DNA of 64,000 bases from Dendrobium chrysotoxum (taxonomy: Eukaryota > Streptophyta > Magnoliopsida > Asparagales > Orchidaceae): assembly GCA_019925795.1 (NCBI GenBank), contig CM034315.1, forward strand, positions 22,673,867-22,737,866, in the 5' to 3' direction. How positions within the stretch are numbered: the first letter of the stretch is position 1; each line of letters starts with the position of its first letter. The notes beneath the pieces are model-generated. The model was not told the origin of the DNA, did not search any database, and saw only the letters and a program-made list of their open reading frames with translations. A program made the translations under genes and the position numbers. This document shows positions 1 to 10,647 of this stretch, in pieces.

Positions 1-340
1 AGTCAATCACTACTTACGAGCTTTCAAACAAAAACAGTAAGGTAAAACACTTAGTGAGAAATTCTGTTTATCAGCAGTAGTGAGCAGTGATCTGATTCTT
101 ATAAGAGTAAACAATAAATAAAAGAAAACATGAAGAATAAAGGACATACTAAAATCAGTAAATGAAAATAAGCAAATAAAAATCAACAGGAAATAATCAA
201 ATTCAATAAGCAAATCAAACAGCAGAAATCAACAGGAAAAGAAAAAAATCTAAAGTGAAACAGTCAATCAAATCAAACAGAAGCTAAAGGCAAAATGTAA
301 AAACAGAAAAATCAGAAACTAGTAATCATCAGATTCATGC
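1..340 (-). other. Copia A non-coding region after RNase H
   Basis: A-rich stretch with no sustained frame. It matches, in order, the stretch after RNase H in element D (about 43235-43510) and C (about 18545-18810), including the phrase around 'gcagtagtgagcagtgatctga'. It is therefore internal 3' sequence of the family rather than host DNA. Confidence 0.6.
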
Positions 341-1035
341 ATTTATGTCAATCACACCCAATTTGGTCCTCAGAATGCTAAATGATTCAAAGGCCAGTGG
401 TTTAGTAAAGATGTCAGCCAGTTGATTTTTAGTTCCTACGTGATGTAGCTCAATGTCCCCTTTTGTAACATGGTCCATAATGAAGTGATGCCTTATATCA
501 ATGTGTTTGGTTCTTGAATGTTAAATAGGATTCTTAGAAATGCAGATGGCACTAGTGTTATCACACAGAACAGAAATTATACCAATAGGTAATCCTAAAT
601 CCAAAACTTATTGCTTCAACCAAAGGACTTGGGCCATATAACTTCCTAAGGTAATGTACTCAGCTTCAGCAGTAGAAAGTGTAACTGAGTTTTATTTTCT
701 ACTAGACTAGGAGACTAAAGACTGTCCTATGAATTGGCAAGTTTCAGAAGTGCTCTTTCTATCCACCCTGCAAAATTAGAATTTGAATATCCAAAAATCT
801 CAAAAGAGGTGTTGTGCTTAGGGTACCATATTCCTATATTTGGGGTCCCTAATAGATATCTAAGAATTCTTTTAACAGCAGTCAGGTGGGACTCGTTAGG
901 ATCAGCTTGAAACCTAGCACAAAGACAAACACTAAACATAATATCATGTCGGCTAGCAGTTAGGTAAAGCAGTGATCCAATTATTCCCGTAAACTTCTTC
1001 TAATCAACAAATTTTCTATTTGAATCTTTATCTAA
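341..1035 (-). pseudogene. Copia A RNase H region
   Basis: The C-terminal part of a copia polyprotein, which would degrade the RNA strand of the RNA:DNA hybrid during reverse transcription. A readable piece (727-939, minus) contains the typical connector 'VKRILRYLLGTPNIGIWYP' followed by a stretch matching the family RNase H start. Further downstream the frame is broken by several stops and small shifts. The same region is present in elements C, D and F, which confirms the alignment. The host histone-like or cellular RNase H families are not an alternative because the fold follows RT directly. Confidence 0.8.
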
Positions 1036-1880
1036 CTAAACAGTGGAACTCATGGGAGTGTTGATTTGCTTAGCTTTGTCTATTTTATATTTCTTCAAGA
1101 TGTCCTTAGTGTATTTCGATTGATTCAAAAAAGTTCCATCATCCATTTGCCTTATGCTAAACCCCAAAAAGTAGGATAATTCTCCCATCATACTAATCTC
1201 AAACTTCTTACTCATTATCTTAGAAAAAAAAACATCACATAAATTTTTATCAGAAGATCCAAAAAGTATATCATCAATATAGATCTGGATAATGAGTAGA
1301 TCATCTCCAAATTTCTCAAGGAAAAGGGTGGTGTCTACGCTCCCCTTAACAAACTCTCTTTTTAGTAGGAATGTGCTAAGCCTCTCATACCAAGCTCTGG
1401 GTGCCTGTTTCAATCCATATAAGGCCTTTTTTAATTTGTAGACATGATTTGGATATTGAGAACTCTCAAAACCTGGGGGTTGCTCTACAAAGACGTCATC
1501 TTTTATTACCACATTTAAAAAGGTACTCTTGACATCCATTTGAAACATCGTAAATCCCTTATAATAGGCAAAGTCTAGTTGCACCCTAATGGCTTCCAAT
1601 CTAGCTACAGGGGCAAAGGTCTCTCAAAATTAATCCCTTCAATTTGATTGTACCCCTTAGCCACCAATCTTGCCTTATTTCTAACCACCACACCAGAATC
1701 ATTATCTTATTCTTAAAGACCCAATCAGTTCCCACTATACTTTAATTCCTAGGTCTTTCTACTAACTCCTAAACATCATTCCTTATAAATTGATTCAATT
1801 CCTCTTGCATAGATAAGATCCAAAACTCATCAGAAAGGGCTTGATTGATGTTGGTGGGTTCAGTCATTGAGATAAAGGCA
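1036..1880 (-). pseudogene. Copia A reverse transcriptase
   Basis: Reverse transcriptase domain of the copia type. The 1036-1599 segment keeps an uninterrupted 187-codon frame that includes the catalytic YIDD motif (copia form of YxDD), the 'ALYGLKQAPRAWY' block, and ends with the 'INTPMS' connector to RNase H. Upstream, 1600-1880 holds the start of the domain with frame breaks. In the intact family the domain copies the element RNA in cytoplasmic particles. This copy is truncated by stops and cannot give a full polyprotein. Confidence 0.9.
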
Positions 1881-1989
1881 GAATGGTTTACTTCATTCTT
1901 GAGTCCATGCCTAGTTCTAACACCTTCAAAAGGGTCTCCTAAGATCAGTTCTTTAGGATGACTCCAAGTATATCTCCAATCTCTAGGTA

Positions 1990-3360
1990 AAGTGTTTTGA
2001 GGTTCTACTCTTTCCTCCAGATTTATATTTTCAACTCCTTAGGTAATCTCTCCTACATCTTCTTCTTCCTCAACTTTAGTCTCCTTAGGATCATATTCAT
2101 CAAATACCACATGAGTTGTCTCCTCCACCACCAAAGTCCTCTTATTAAACACCCTAAAGCAATTCCCCACACTAGAATAGCCTAAGAACACTCCTTCATC
2201 AGATTTGGGGTCAAATTTTCCTAAGGATGGTTTCTCATTGTTCAGAATGAAAATCTTACAGCCAAAGACATGGAGGTGGGACAGGTTTGGAGTTCTACCC
2301 TTTATGATCTCATAAGGTGTCTTATTCAGATTTGATCTAACATTTACCCTATTCAGCACATAATAGGCAATGTTCACCGCTTCTATCCAAAAGTATTTTG
2401 GAAGTGAATACTCAGTAAGAATGGCTCTAGCGGCTTCCACTAAGGTCCTATTCTTCCTTTCAGCTACCCTGTTCTACTAAGGGGTCCTAGGAGCTAAAAA
2501 GTTGTGGCTAATCCCTTGATCCTCACAAAAGGTTCCAAATCTCTCATTTTCAAACTCCCCACCATGATCACTATGAATGGTAACAATCTCACATCCTAAC
2601 TTCTTCTAAATCCAAGTGGAGAAATATTTAAATTCATCAAATGAGTCAGATTTATGTGATAAAAATCTAATCCAAGTGAACCTCGAGTAATCATCAACAA
2701 TCACAAATTCATTTACTTTCCCCCTTAAGCTAGCAATGCTAATGGGTCCAAACAAATCCATGTGAAGGACTTCTAAAGGTCTAGAGGTATTGATGTCCTT
2801 AATTGAGTGGAAAGAGGAGTGGACTTGCTTCCCTAATTGACAGGCATCACACAGGTGGTGCTTAATGAACTTAAGCTTGGGGACACCTCTATCTAAGGCC
2901 TTTTGGGTGACTCTCCTAAGGATTTTCATACTGGCATGACATAATCTCCTATGCCACAACCAAGACCCATCAGCAGCAATTTTTAAGCAAATTAAAATAT
3001 CAGTTTTAAAGCAGCTTACATCCAGCATTTAGACATTGTTGGTCCTTTGTCCTTACAAAATAATTTTGTCATTTAAGCTTATAATCCAGCAAGTGGGCAG
3101 AAACTTGATGTTGTATCCTTTGTCATAAAGTTGACTGATGCTCAGCAAGTTGTGTTTCAATCCATCTACAAGCAAAATATTGTCAATAATGAATTTTTAT
3201 GAATCACCAATTATACCTGCTCCTACCACCCTCCTGGTGGTGTTGTCTCCAAGTGTAAACTTGCCTCCACCTCTAGCCTCCAACGAAATGAATTGATTTG
3301 CATCTCCAGTCATATATCTTGAGTATCCACTATCTAGGTACCACATGCTCTCATGAGATC
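1990..3360 (-). pseudogene. Copia A protease and integrase
   Basis: Minus strand from about 3345: an aspartic protease active-site block of the copia form ('WYLDSG'), then the GAG-pre-integrase region and the integrase zinc-binding HHCC module (His-His near 2960-2990; 'CDACQLGK' near 2840). The integrase core follows, with 'MDLFGPIS' and 'DDYSRFTW', and then the linker beginning 'EAARAILTEYSLPKYFW' (2039-2440). The family protein inserts the cDNA into host DNA. Several stops interrupt it, some at TGG or CAG positions (for example a TAA where the core normally reads Q or W), so it is dead. Confidence 0.87.
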
Positions 3361-5199
3361 TTGTGTGAGAGCACACCTATAAAATCATCAAATATTAGAT
3401 TTAGAAACCCAAACAGGTTTGGGTTCCTTCTTATGAAAAGAAGAATGCAATCCATATGTGATGTGCTGTGAATCATACAATTTGGGTCTCCACACCTAAT
3501 GTGTACTATGGTGAACAGTGCAGGTGTGAGAGATATGTCCAAGCATGCCACAAGAAAAGCATCTAATTCCAAGAAAAGGGTTAACTAATCTATGTGGGTG
3601 ATTGTGCCTCTTTCTTGGTTTGAATGAAACATGCTTTGATGATTTTGAAACAGATACTTCAAAAGGTGGAGGTGCATAAAATTGTGCAAAAGTAGGAGGT
3701 GTTTCATTTTTCTCAAAAGCAGTAATTTTTACTCTTAAAAATTCATTCTCCTTTTTTAGACTTACAATTTCAAATTTTAATGCACCCTTACTATACTCTA
3801 AGTCACATTCCATGGTGTCTAATTCTTTAAAAGCTCTTTCTAAATCAACATGCGAGGTTTTTAATGAATCATGCTCAGTAATCAAATCAGAATGCTTTTT
3901 ATTCAATTCATCAAATCCATCAAGTAGTGACATGTGATTGCAATCAAGAGTAGAATGATCTTTAATCAAAATTTCATGCTCTTTTTGTAAATTCAGAAAT
4001 TCTAATTTCATACTAGCATGAGTTTTCTTAAGTTTCCTATACGTTGAATGAATTTTCTCTGAAACATCTAGCAATTGATCATAGGTTAGCTCACATATCT
4101 CTTCTTGATGAGACTGACCAGGATGATCATCAGCCATCAGACACAAGTTCGTAGTCTCCTCTTCAGCTTCAGTCTCAGAGGAGTCATATGTAGAATCTGC
4201 CCAGAACGCCTTTTAAATCTGCTTCTTGTCCTTCCTGAACTTGGGTTTCTCCTCACCCTTCTCCTTGCTTGGGTGAGCTTTAAGTGTAGGACAATCAGTC
4301 TTTATATGTCCAGGCTTCCTACATTCAAAGGAAATAGTATCAGATGAACCGTTATAATTTTGGCTACTCTTACCTTTGTTCTATTTCTAAAGTTCTTATG
4401 TTTCTTTATTTAAAAGCTTTTGAATTGCCTAGTGATTAAGGCAACATCATCGCTATCAGACCCAGAAGAGTCAGTGTCAGTATCTTTGGCTTTTAGAGCG
4501 ACAGTTTTCTCCCTCTTCTTCTCACCTGCATTATTTTGTCATTGGTTCACTCCTTGCTCATAAGCAATAAGTGACCCAAGTAAGTTATCAATAGAATAAG
4601 TGTTCAAATCTTTGGATTCAGTAATTGTAGTTATCTTGGCATCAAAAGAAGAAGGCAAACATCTCAGAATTTTATTTACTTTTTCATAGTTTGTAAGTTC
4701 TCTTCCTAAAGCATGTAAAGAAGTGACAATATGAGTGAACCTAATATACATTTCAAAAATTAATTCACTAGGTTTCATGCGAAAGAGTTCATAGCCGTGA
4801 AGTAAGATATTCAATCTAGATTACTTAACCTCAGATGTGCCTTCATAAGTAATGCATAATCTATCCCAGATTGTTTTACCAGTAGTACAAGTAGAAACAC
4901 GCATGTAATCTTCAAATTTTAAAGCATAGAAAAAAATAGTTCAAATATTTTGCATTCAGTTGTGTTAAATCACGATCATCAAATATCCAATAAGTGAAAG
5001 ACAGTTCAGTTTTAATATTATTAACCATTCTAAAAGGTGTTTCATAGCCATCCTTAACAAGCATCCACATGCGGTAATTAATAGATTGTAAAAATGTGGA
5101 CATGCAAGTTTTTCAAAAATCAAAAGGTATGTTATCAAACAATGGTGGTCGTGTAATAAAATAACCTTCGGCAGTATTACGATTATCAAAGTTAGCCAT
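3361..5199 (-). pseudogene. Copia A gag with CCHC zinc knuckle
   Basis: Structural protein of the element. The start ATG is at 5199 (minus), 36 bases inside the primer binding site. The N-terminal UBN2-type copia gag domain covers about 4539-5110 (readable piece with 'YELFRMKPSE' and 'NKILRCLPSS'). A long charged coiled coil follows (about 3650-4146), then a CCHC knuckle, CFSCGMLGHISHTC, at about 3505-3560. The frame ends at a TAG (3496-3498) shared with copies B and C. An early TGA replaces a Trp codon just before 'MSTFLQ'. A frameshift region near 4200-4500 breaks the middle. Confidence 0.87.
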
Positions 5200-5234
5200 G
5201 GATCAAAATTCAAAAGTTTTTAAACTTAATTTTT

Positions 5235-5253
5235 GAATCCCGCTCTAATACCA
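5235..5253 (-). other. Primer binding site of copia A
   Basis: On the minus strand this reads TGGTATTAGAGCGGGATTC, two bases after the LTR end. TGGTATCAGAGC is the usual plant copia site complementary to the 3' end of initiator Met tRNA; one C to T change is present. Confidence 0.88.
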
Positions 5254-5255
5254 CT

Positions 5256-6192
5256 TGAAAGTTCGATAGGGATGTTAAGCCCTTCTGAACTAGTCCCGAG
5301 GCTAACTAATAGGGGGGGCAGGGGTGAATTGGTAGTTTTAAAAATTTGAGAGCAAAACAATGATTTAGAAAATCTTCTTGAATGTTTTAAATCTTTTATA
5401 GTTATGCGATGTTGTGCAGATGTTTAATAATAATAGAATAATACTCACAATCACACAATCATCAACAGGAAAATAAATGCAAAAAATAATTGGAAAGAAT
5501 GCACCAGATTTTATAGTGGTTCGGTCAACTTGACCTACATCCACTCCCCGGAGCCTCCCCTCCGGGTATTGCACTAACACTAAGTGACTCTCCTTCTGCT
5601 CCCACAGCAAGGTGGAGAATCCTGTATAAAAACTCCTTTCCACCAACCTGGTGAGGCAGAGAACCTGACCTCCTTTCGCTTTCTCCTGAAGAAGGCAGAG
5701 AACCTAGACTCCTTTCGCTTCCTCCTAAAGCAGGCAGAGAACTTGGACTCCTTTCGCTTCCTCCTGAAGTAGGCAGAGAACCTGGATCTTCTTGTGAATG
5801 ATCCTCCCACAGAGACACCGACAAGACAAGAGATGATGAATGGAGAAGATGACTCAGATCCTTGCTTGGAGCAACCTTTGTGAATCCCTCATAAACTCCC
5901 CCTCACAAGATCGTCTATCTCTCCCAAGCTCTCTCTCTCTCTCTCTCTCTCTCAAGATTTTCTCTGGAAAGAAAAGTGGCAAAATATTTTTCTTATTGAA
6001 AGAAAAAGATCTTAAATAGGAGGGCACAAAAATTTCCCAAAATCTCAACTGGTTGTCAAGGATCATCCAGGACGATCTATCGATCGTCCTGTACGATCAG
6101 TTCAAAATCACATGTATTAGCCTGGACGATCTGGATCCTCTAGAAGATCAGTAGACAAAATTTATTCAGATCATCCCGTATGATTCTGTAAT
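5256..6192 (-). repeat. Copia A 5' LTR, truncated
   Basis: Starts (3' edge on minus) at the conserved TGAAAGTTCGATAGG end. It contains the U5 part, the 39-bp hairpin repeats (about 5660-5790), a CT/GA tract (about 5930-5953), a TATTTAA core-promoter candidate (about 6012-6020) and the first palindrome pair (about 6067-6105). It stops within the second pair near 6192, where the sequence changes to a gypsy LTR also present at about 32505. About 900 bp of LTR is missing. Confidence 0.82.
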
Positions 6193-7117
6193 ACATTAGA
6201 GAAGGTTTAGAGGTTTGATTTGACTGGGTCATGTTAAAGTTTAAATGAAACTTCAATTTTACTCTTAAGAGGTAGTTTTGTCATTTGGGCCCCTAGTTAG
6301 GTGTGGGTCAACCTGGGTTCAACAAAATATAGTTTTGTGCTCAACATGTCATGAAAAAGGCTATGGACATGGTCATAGGTATTGGGGAAGGTCCCATGGT
6401 CAAATTCCATAAAGTGGCAGGTCTAGTGGCATAGATTATAAATATTTGAAGGTTTTGCATCCTTTGGAAATCAATTCAGTTTCTAAGGCTAGAAGTCTCA
6501 GATTGAACTCAAATTTGGAGGGTTAACCCTAGAGAAATGTTTAATAAATATGCAATTGATAGATCATGAATTAGAGGTCATTTGACTAGGTTTTGAAGTG
6601 ATTGAAAAATCACCCAAAAAGAGTTTCAAGACATAGGCCTTTAACCTAAGATTTTGATCTAAAATTCTGGGTTCGAACTAAAATTTGGATTTGATTGATT
6701 GAATTTGAATTATCCAAATCAATCATAATAAATTAAGTGGTTGTTATTTATTGGATAAGATTTAAGCATGATTAGAGATTTGATTGAAGGTTAATTGAGG
6801 GTCAATTTGAAGTGTGATTGAATTCTAGATTGAAGCCTAGATTGAAGCTTGGATTGAAATTTGGATTGATTGAAGTTTGAATTAATTAAAGTCTAAGTTG
6901 ATTAAAGGTTAAATTAATTATAATTTGGATTGATTAAAGTTTGGATTGAAGTTGACTGGAGGTTGGGTTGAAGTCTAGATTGAATTCTATATTGAAGTCC
7001 AGATTGAATTCTATATTGAAGTCTAGATGATTAACACCTGGATAATTCTTAATCATTAGATCTATAGGTAGGAGCTTGGATAAGTTTTTATGATCTCATA
7101 AAAAAATGAGGTCAACA
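6193..7117 (-). repeat. Gypsy H 3' LTR, truncated
   Basis: Matches 32505-33378 over most of its length with scattered differences. On the minus strand it begins TGTTGACCTCATTTTTTTATG, giving a short hairpin with the following GAGATC. It is truncated at about 6193 by the junction with LTR A. It is rich in ATTGAAG/TGGATTGA short repeats (6820-7025). Confidence 0.68.
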
Positions 7118-7249
7118 AATAGACCCCTAATATGTGTAGTAGAATAAGTTATATTGCACATATTAGGGTTGACCGAATAGAAAGGTTAAATCTAGAATTT
7201 TAACTCCAAAGAAGGAAAAGACCTCACCTTAGAAGATCAAGATTGAATT

Positions 7250-8215
7250 GATATTAGGGTAGTGCCATAAAGGGCATACTTTATCACTAATGGGTCTAAC
7301 CCTAAGGGAAGGAAGCATGGAGACTTATCCCTATCCTTAAGGAAAAGAAGATTGGACTCTAGGATTGAAATTAAAACTAGGATGGTGCCACAAAAAAAGT
7401 TCTTCACCACTAGTAGCTCTAATCCTAAGGTAAGGAGGCACAAAGACTCATGCCTAACCTTAAGGAAGAGAAAACTTGATGATCATGTGGGAATGAAGCA
7501 TTGCTTCCCATAAAGGATCTGGTCTAAATTTAAAATTTTGGTGGCGCCATAGAGGGCGTGCTCCACCACTAGTACGTCTAATCCTAAAAAAAAGAAAAGA
7601 TCTAACCTTAAGGAAAAGAAAACTAGATTTAAAACTAGGATGGTGCCATGAAGGGCATACTCTACCACTAGCATGTCTAATCCTGAAGAAAGGCATCACC
7701 TAACCTAAAGGAAAATAAAATTGTATTTAAAATTAGGATGGTGTCACGAAGGGCGTACTCCATCACTAGTGCATCTAATCCTAAGGAAATAAATAATATA
7801 ACCTTAAGGAAAAGAAATCTGAATTTAAACTAGGATGGTGCCACGAAGGATATTCTCCATCACTAAGATGTTTAATCATAAGGTAAGAAAGCATGATGAC
7901 TCACATCTGACCTTAAGCAGAAGAAAACTGGATTTAAACTAGGATGGTGCCACGAAGGGCATTCTACATTACTAGGATGTTTAATCCTAAGGTAAAAAAG
8001 CATGATGGCTCACATCTGACCCTAAGGAGAAGAAAACTGGATGATCATGTGGGAAGTAAGCATTGCCTCCCATAAAGGATCATGTATGGATTTTTTAAAC
8101 TTATAGGGCAAACTCCATCACTATGACGTCTAATCCTAAGATAAGAAAGTACGATGACTCACATCTAACCTTAAGGATAAGAAAATTAGATTCTAGACTT
8201 GAAAATTAAATAAAA
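7250..8215 (-). repeat. Degenerate tandem array in gypsy 3' region
   Basis: Eight divergent units with recognisable starts near 7255, 7378, 7540, 7637, 7735, 7832, 7941 and 8102. Each contains a GGTGCCA core, a 'ccatcacta' core, 'TCTAATCCTAAG' and an AAGGAAAAGAAAA tail. Spacings are about 97-109 bp for short units and about 160 bp for units two and seven, which share an extra insert beginning GATGATCATGTGGGAA. It lies between integrase and the 3' LTR. Short frames through it are by-products of the repeat. Confidence 0.82.
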
Positions 8216-8275
8216 CTAATTCAATTTTATTCAAAACTTGAAGATATTTTTATTAATTTAAAAATTGAGCTACAT

Positions 8276-9745
8276 CAAGCATAATATGTTTTGAAGAAAT
8301 GCCCATTAACTGGTAACATTGGGTGATTTTCTTTACAATCAACTAGTTGATACGAGTCTACTTCGTAGACTATTTCTATGATGAAAGGTCTTTCCCAGGT
8401 TGGTTTAAATTTCCCATCGATATTCTAGTGAGCTAAGATAGGTATCCAAAGAACTAGGACAAAGTCTCTTACTTGGAAGGTTCTAGGTTACACTAATTTG
8501 TTATGAGCTTAAACCATTCGGGCTTTATATAACTCTAAGTTTTGTTGAGCTTGGAGACAACATTCTTCGAGGCCCTCGAGCTCTTTTAACTAGAGTCATG
8601 CATTTTGTTCTATCGTGATTTGATTTTGGATTGCAATTCTAAGTGAAGGGATTTATACTTCCAGAGGGAGTATGGCCTCAGACCCATACACTAGTGTAAA
8701 TAGAGTAAATTGGGTTGGGATCCTGTAAGTGGTCTGATAGGCCCATAAGTCTTTCACTAACCTCTTATCCCACTGATGTTTGTTGTTATCTAAGGTCTTT
8801 TTGATAATTTGCACCATGGTTTTGTTGAAGGCCTCAGTCAATCCATTAGCCCGTGAATAATAGATTATTGAGTATCTCCAATCAATACCATAGCGTCTTA
8901 TAAAATTATTAATTTTTGTAGACTTGAAGGTAGACTCATTATCAAATATATTTTTATGGGGTACACCGAATCAATATACGATAAGATCATGAAAGAACTT
9001 CATAATATGATGTGATGTTACATTGCATAAGAAAACTACTTCCACCCACTTTAAAAAATAATCAGTCATGGCTAAAATAAAGCGATGACCCCTTATAGAA
9101 GGATTGTCAATAGGCCCGATAACGTCCGTGCCCCAACTTTTAAAGGGCCACGAAGCTATCGTGGGATACAATACATTAGGTGACTGATGTAAAACCACGC
9201 CATGAACTTGGCACTGATGACAAGGCTTTGTAACATTCATGCAATTGTTAATCATTATAGACCAGTAGTATCCAAGTCTTTTAATTTTTATTTTCATCTT
9301 AGGAACCGATCGATGAGCACCGCATAGTCCAGTGTTGACCATATTTATGATCTTTAGGGCCTCACATTTATCTAGACAACATAGCTACACCTGATTGAAC
9401 AATCGACGGTATAACATATTATACAAGTGTATGTGAGAGGGTATGTTTCTTGATTTGATTGGAAAGTGACCTATTGTAAGGGAGCTTGCCTTCTTGAGGG
9501 TAATTAACCAGTGGTTATCTCCAATTGCCTTCTTCATCGATCGTCAAAGAGGCAGATAAGACCTGAGAAGATTTCTTATTGATATGCCCCAAATTTGTAG
9601 AAAATAGAACCTAACGACCTTAAATCTCTATAGGAATGGAGTCTTCTTTTGGATAGGCAATTTCCTTCACAAGCTTTACTAGAGCATCCACAGTAGAATT
9701 GCTTCTATGGGGAATCCTATATATAGTTATAACAGGAATTTACTC
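8276..9745 (-). pseudogene. Gypsy H integrase with end of RNase H
   Basis: Minus strand from 9745: the end of an RNase H/linker region ('NSTVDAL' block), then an H2C2 zinc finger (His near 9320, 'CHQCQVHG' near 9215), and the integrase core ('WGTDVIGPI' near 9130, 'TDYFLKWVE' near 9050). The distal core reads 'AYQTTYRIPTQ' and 'LVYGSEAILP' (8653-8841), and a C-terminal segment near 8300-8420 ('GKFKPTWE', 'NGHFFKTYY'). The family inserts element cDNA. Stops and shifts, notably between 8841 and 8971, disable it. Wording fits Tat/Ogre better than chromoviruses; no chromodomain is seen. Confidence 0.85.
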
Positions 9746-9997
9746 AAGTAGGTGACTGGTGTATAATTTTGATGATAATAAATATTTCTGTATTCTGCTT
9801 TGATTAGCTAACATTTCAGGTACAAAAGATCAAATGCAATCCAAGCCAACGCAAGATCGGGTCCGCATGTGTTTAATTATATTTTTTTCCCTTTCTTGAG
9901 TCAAATATAATGTAATTGATCCCCTAGCTAAGTAACCTTGCACACACACACTCAGGGGGAGAGTTTTCGTGAGTTAGAGTCACTACAGGAAAACTGT

Positions 9998-10300
9998 CTG
10001 TTACCGTCGGAATTTCAGGCGGATGGTATCCGTCGAAACTAGCGACGCAATTACCAGAGGATTTGTTGCCGGTAATTGTGCGACGGAATTTCTGACGAAT
10101 TCTCCGTCGCTTATTTACCAGCGGATAATACGTCACAATTGCGCCGGAAAAGTTTCGTTTTCCGACGCAATTTCTGCCGGAAATTACCGGCGGTATTACC
10201 GGCGTATTTTTCGCCGGCTTACTTAAACTCGATGAACTATAACCGGCAGATGTTCCGTCGGTAATCTTTTCGACGGAGTATCCGTCGAAAAATCCACCAG
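9998..10300 (+). repeat. CACTA left subterminal repeats
   Basis: Dense short motifs of the form CCGTCGG, CCGGCGG and CCGACGC with TAAT/AATT linkers, in both orientations. The mirror-image region is at the other end. In the En/Spm family such subterminal motifs are bound by the TNPA protein. The small frames here are coincidental. Confidence 0.75.
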
Positions 10301-10647
10301 TAAAGGCCCTATTTCGAGCCATCCCGCGCCTGGTTCCTCATTCTTGTCTCGTTCAGCTTTCGATTCCGCTCCGACGACGCATTCCGCTCCGATGACGAAT
10401 TCCTTTCCTTTGATGCCGACGGACTCTCCTTCTCCGGCAACGCTCCGACGACACTCCGACGACGTTCCTTCACCGCTAGGTTTTGCTCCTTCGACGACGT
10501 TCCTTCAGAATCGAACACGGTTTCGCTCCTTCGACGACGTTCCTTAGTGTGGAAGTAACACTCTCTTTTCTTTAGTCATGGATGTTCTTACTAGATTGTA
10601 CCCTTGTGTGATTTTATTAGTAGAATTCAAATTGGATTGTTGAAGTG

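Larger units (their letters stand above)
1..6192 (-). mobile_element. Copia element A (SIRE/Maximus-like), 3' end outside window
   Basis: A minus-strand Ty1-copia retrotransposon. Reading down from high coordinates it shows 5' LTR, primer binding site, gag with zinc knuckle, protease, integrase, reverse transcriptase and RNase H, which is the copia order (integrase before RT). The long LTRs, a gag with a coiled-coil tail and the gag-domain wording resemble the SIRE/Maximus lineage. The 3' region and 3' LTR lie beyond base 1. The 5' LTR is cut at about 6192, where it abuts a gypsy LTR. All frames are interrupted by stops, so it is non-autonomous. Confidence 0.9.
6193..9756 (-). mobile_element. 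Ty3-gypsy element H (Tat/Ogre-like), truncated
   Basis: Minus-strand gypsy remnant: the end of RNase H, a linker, integrase, a tandem-repeat-bearing 3' region, and a truncated 3' LTR. The integrase wording and the tandem repeats before the 3' LTR resemble the Tat lineage. Upstream domains (gag, protease, RT) are not visible. The high-coordinate side is cut by copia B, the low side by copia A. Confidence 0.78.

Noticed and set aside
5525..5824. Serine/glycine-rich frames over LTR A
   Set aside because: Overlapping frames on both strands cross the same repeats; by-products of the multiple-of-three unit.
10344..10547. Frames with Ser/Thr/Pro richness near the CACTA left end
   Set aside because: They lie in low-complexity GACGAC/TCCGAC repeats continuing the subterminal region; no splice context or similarity seen.
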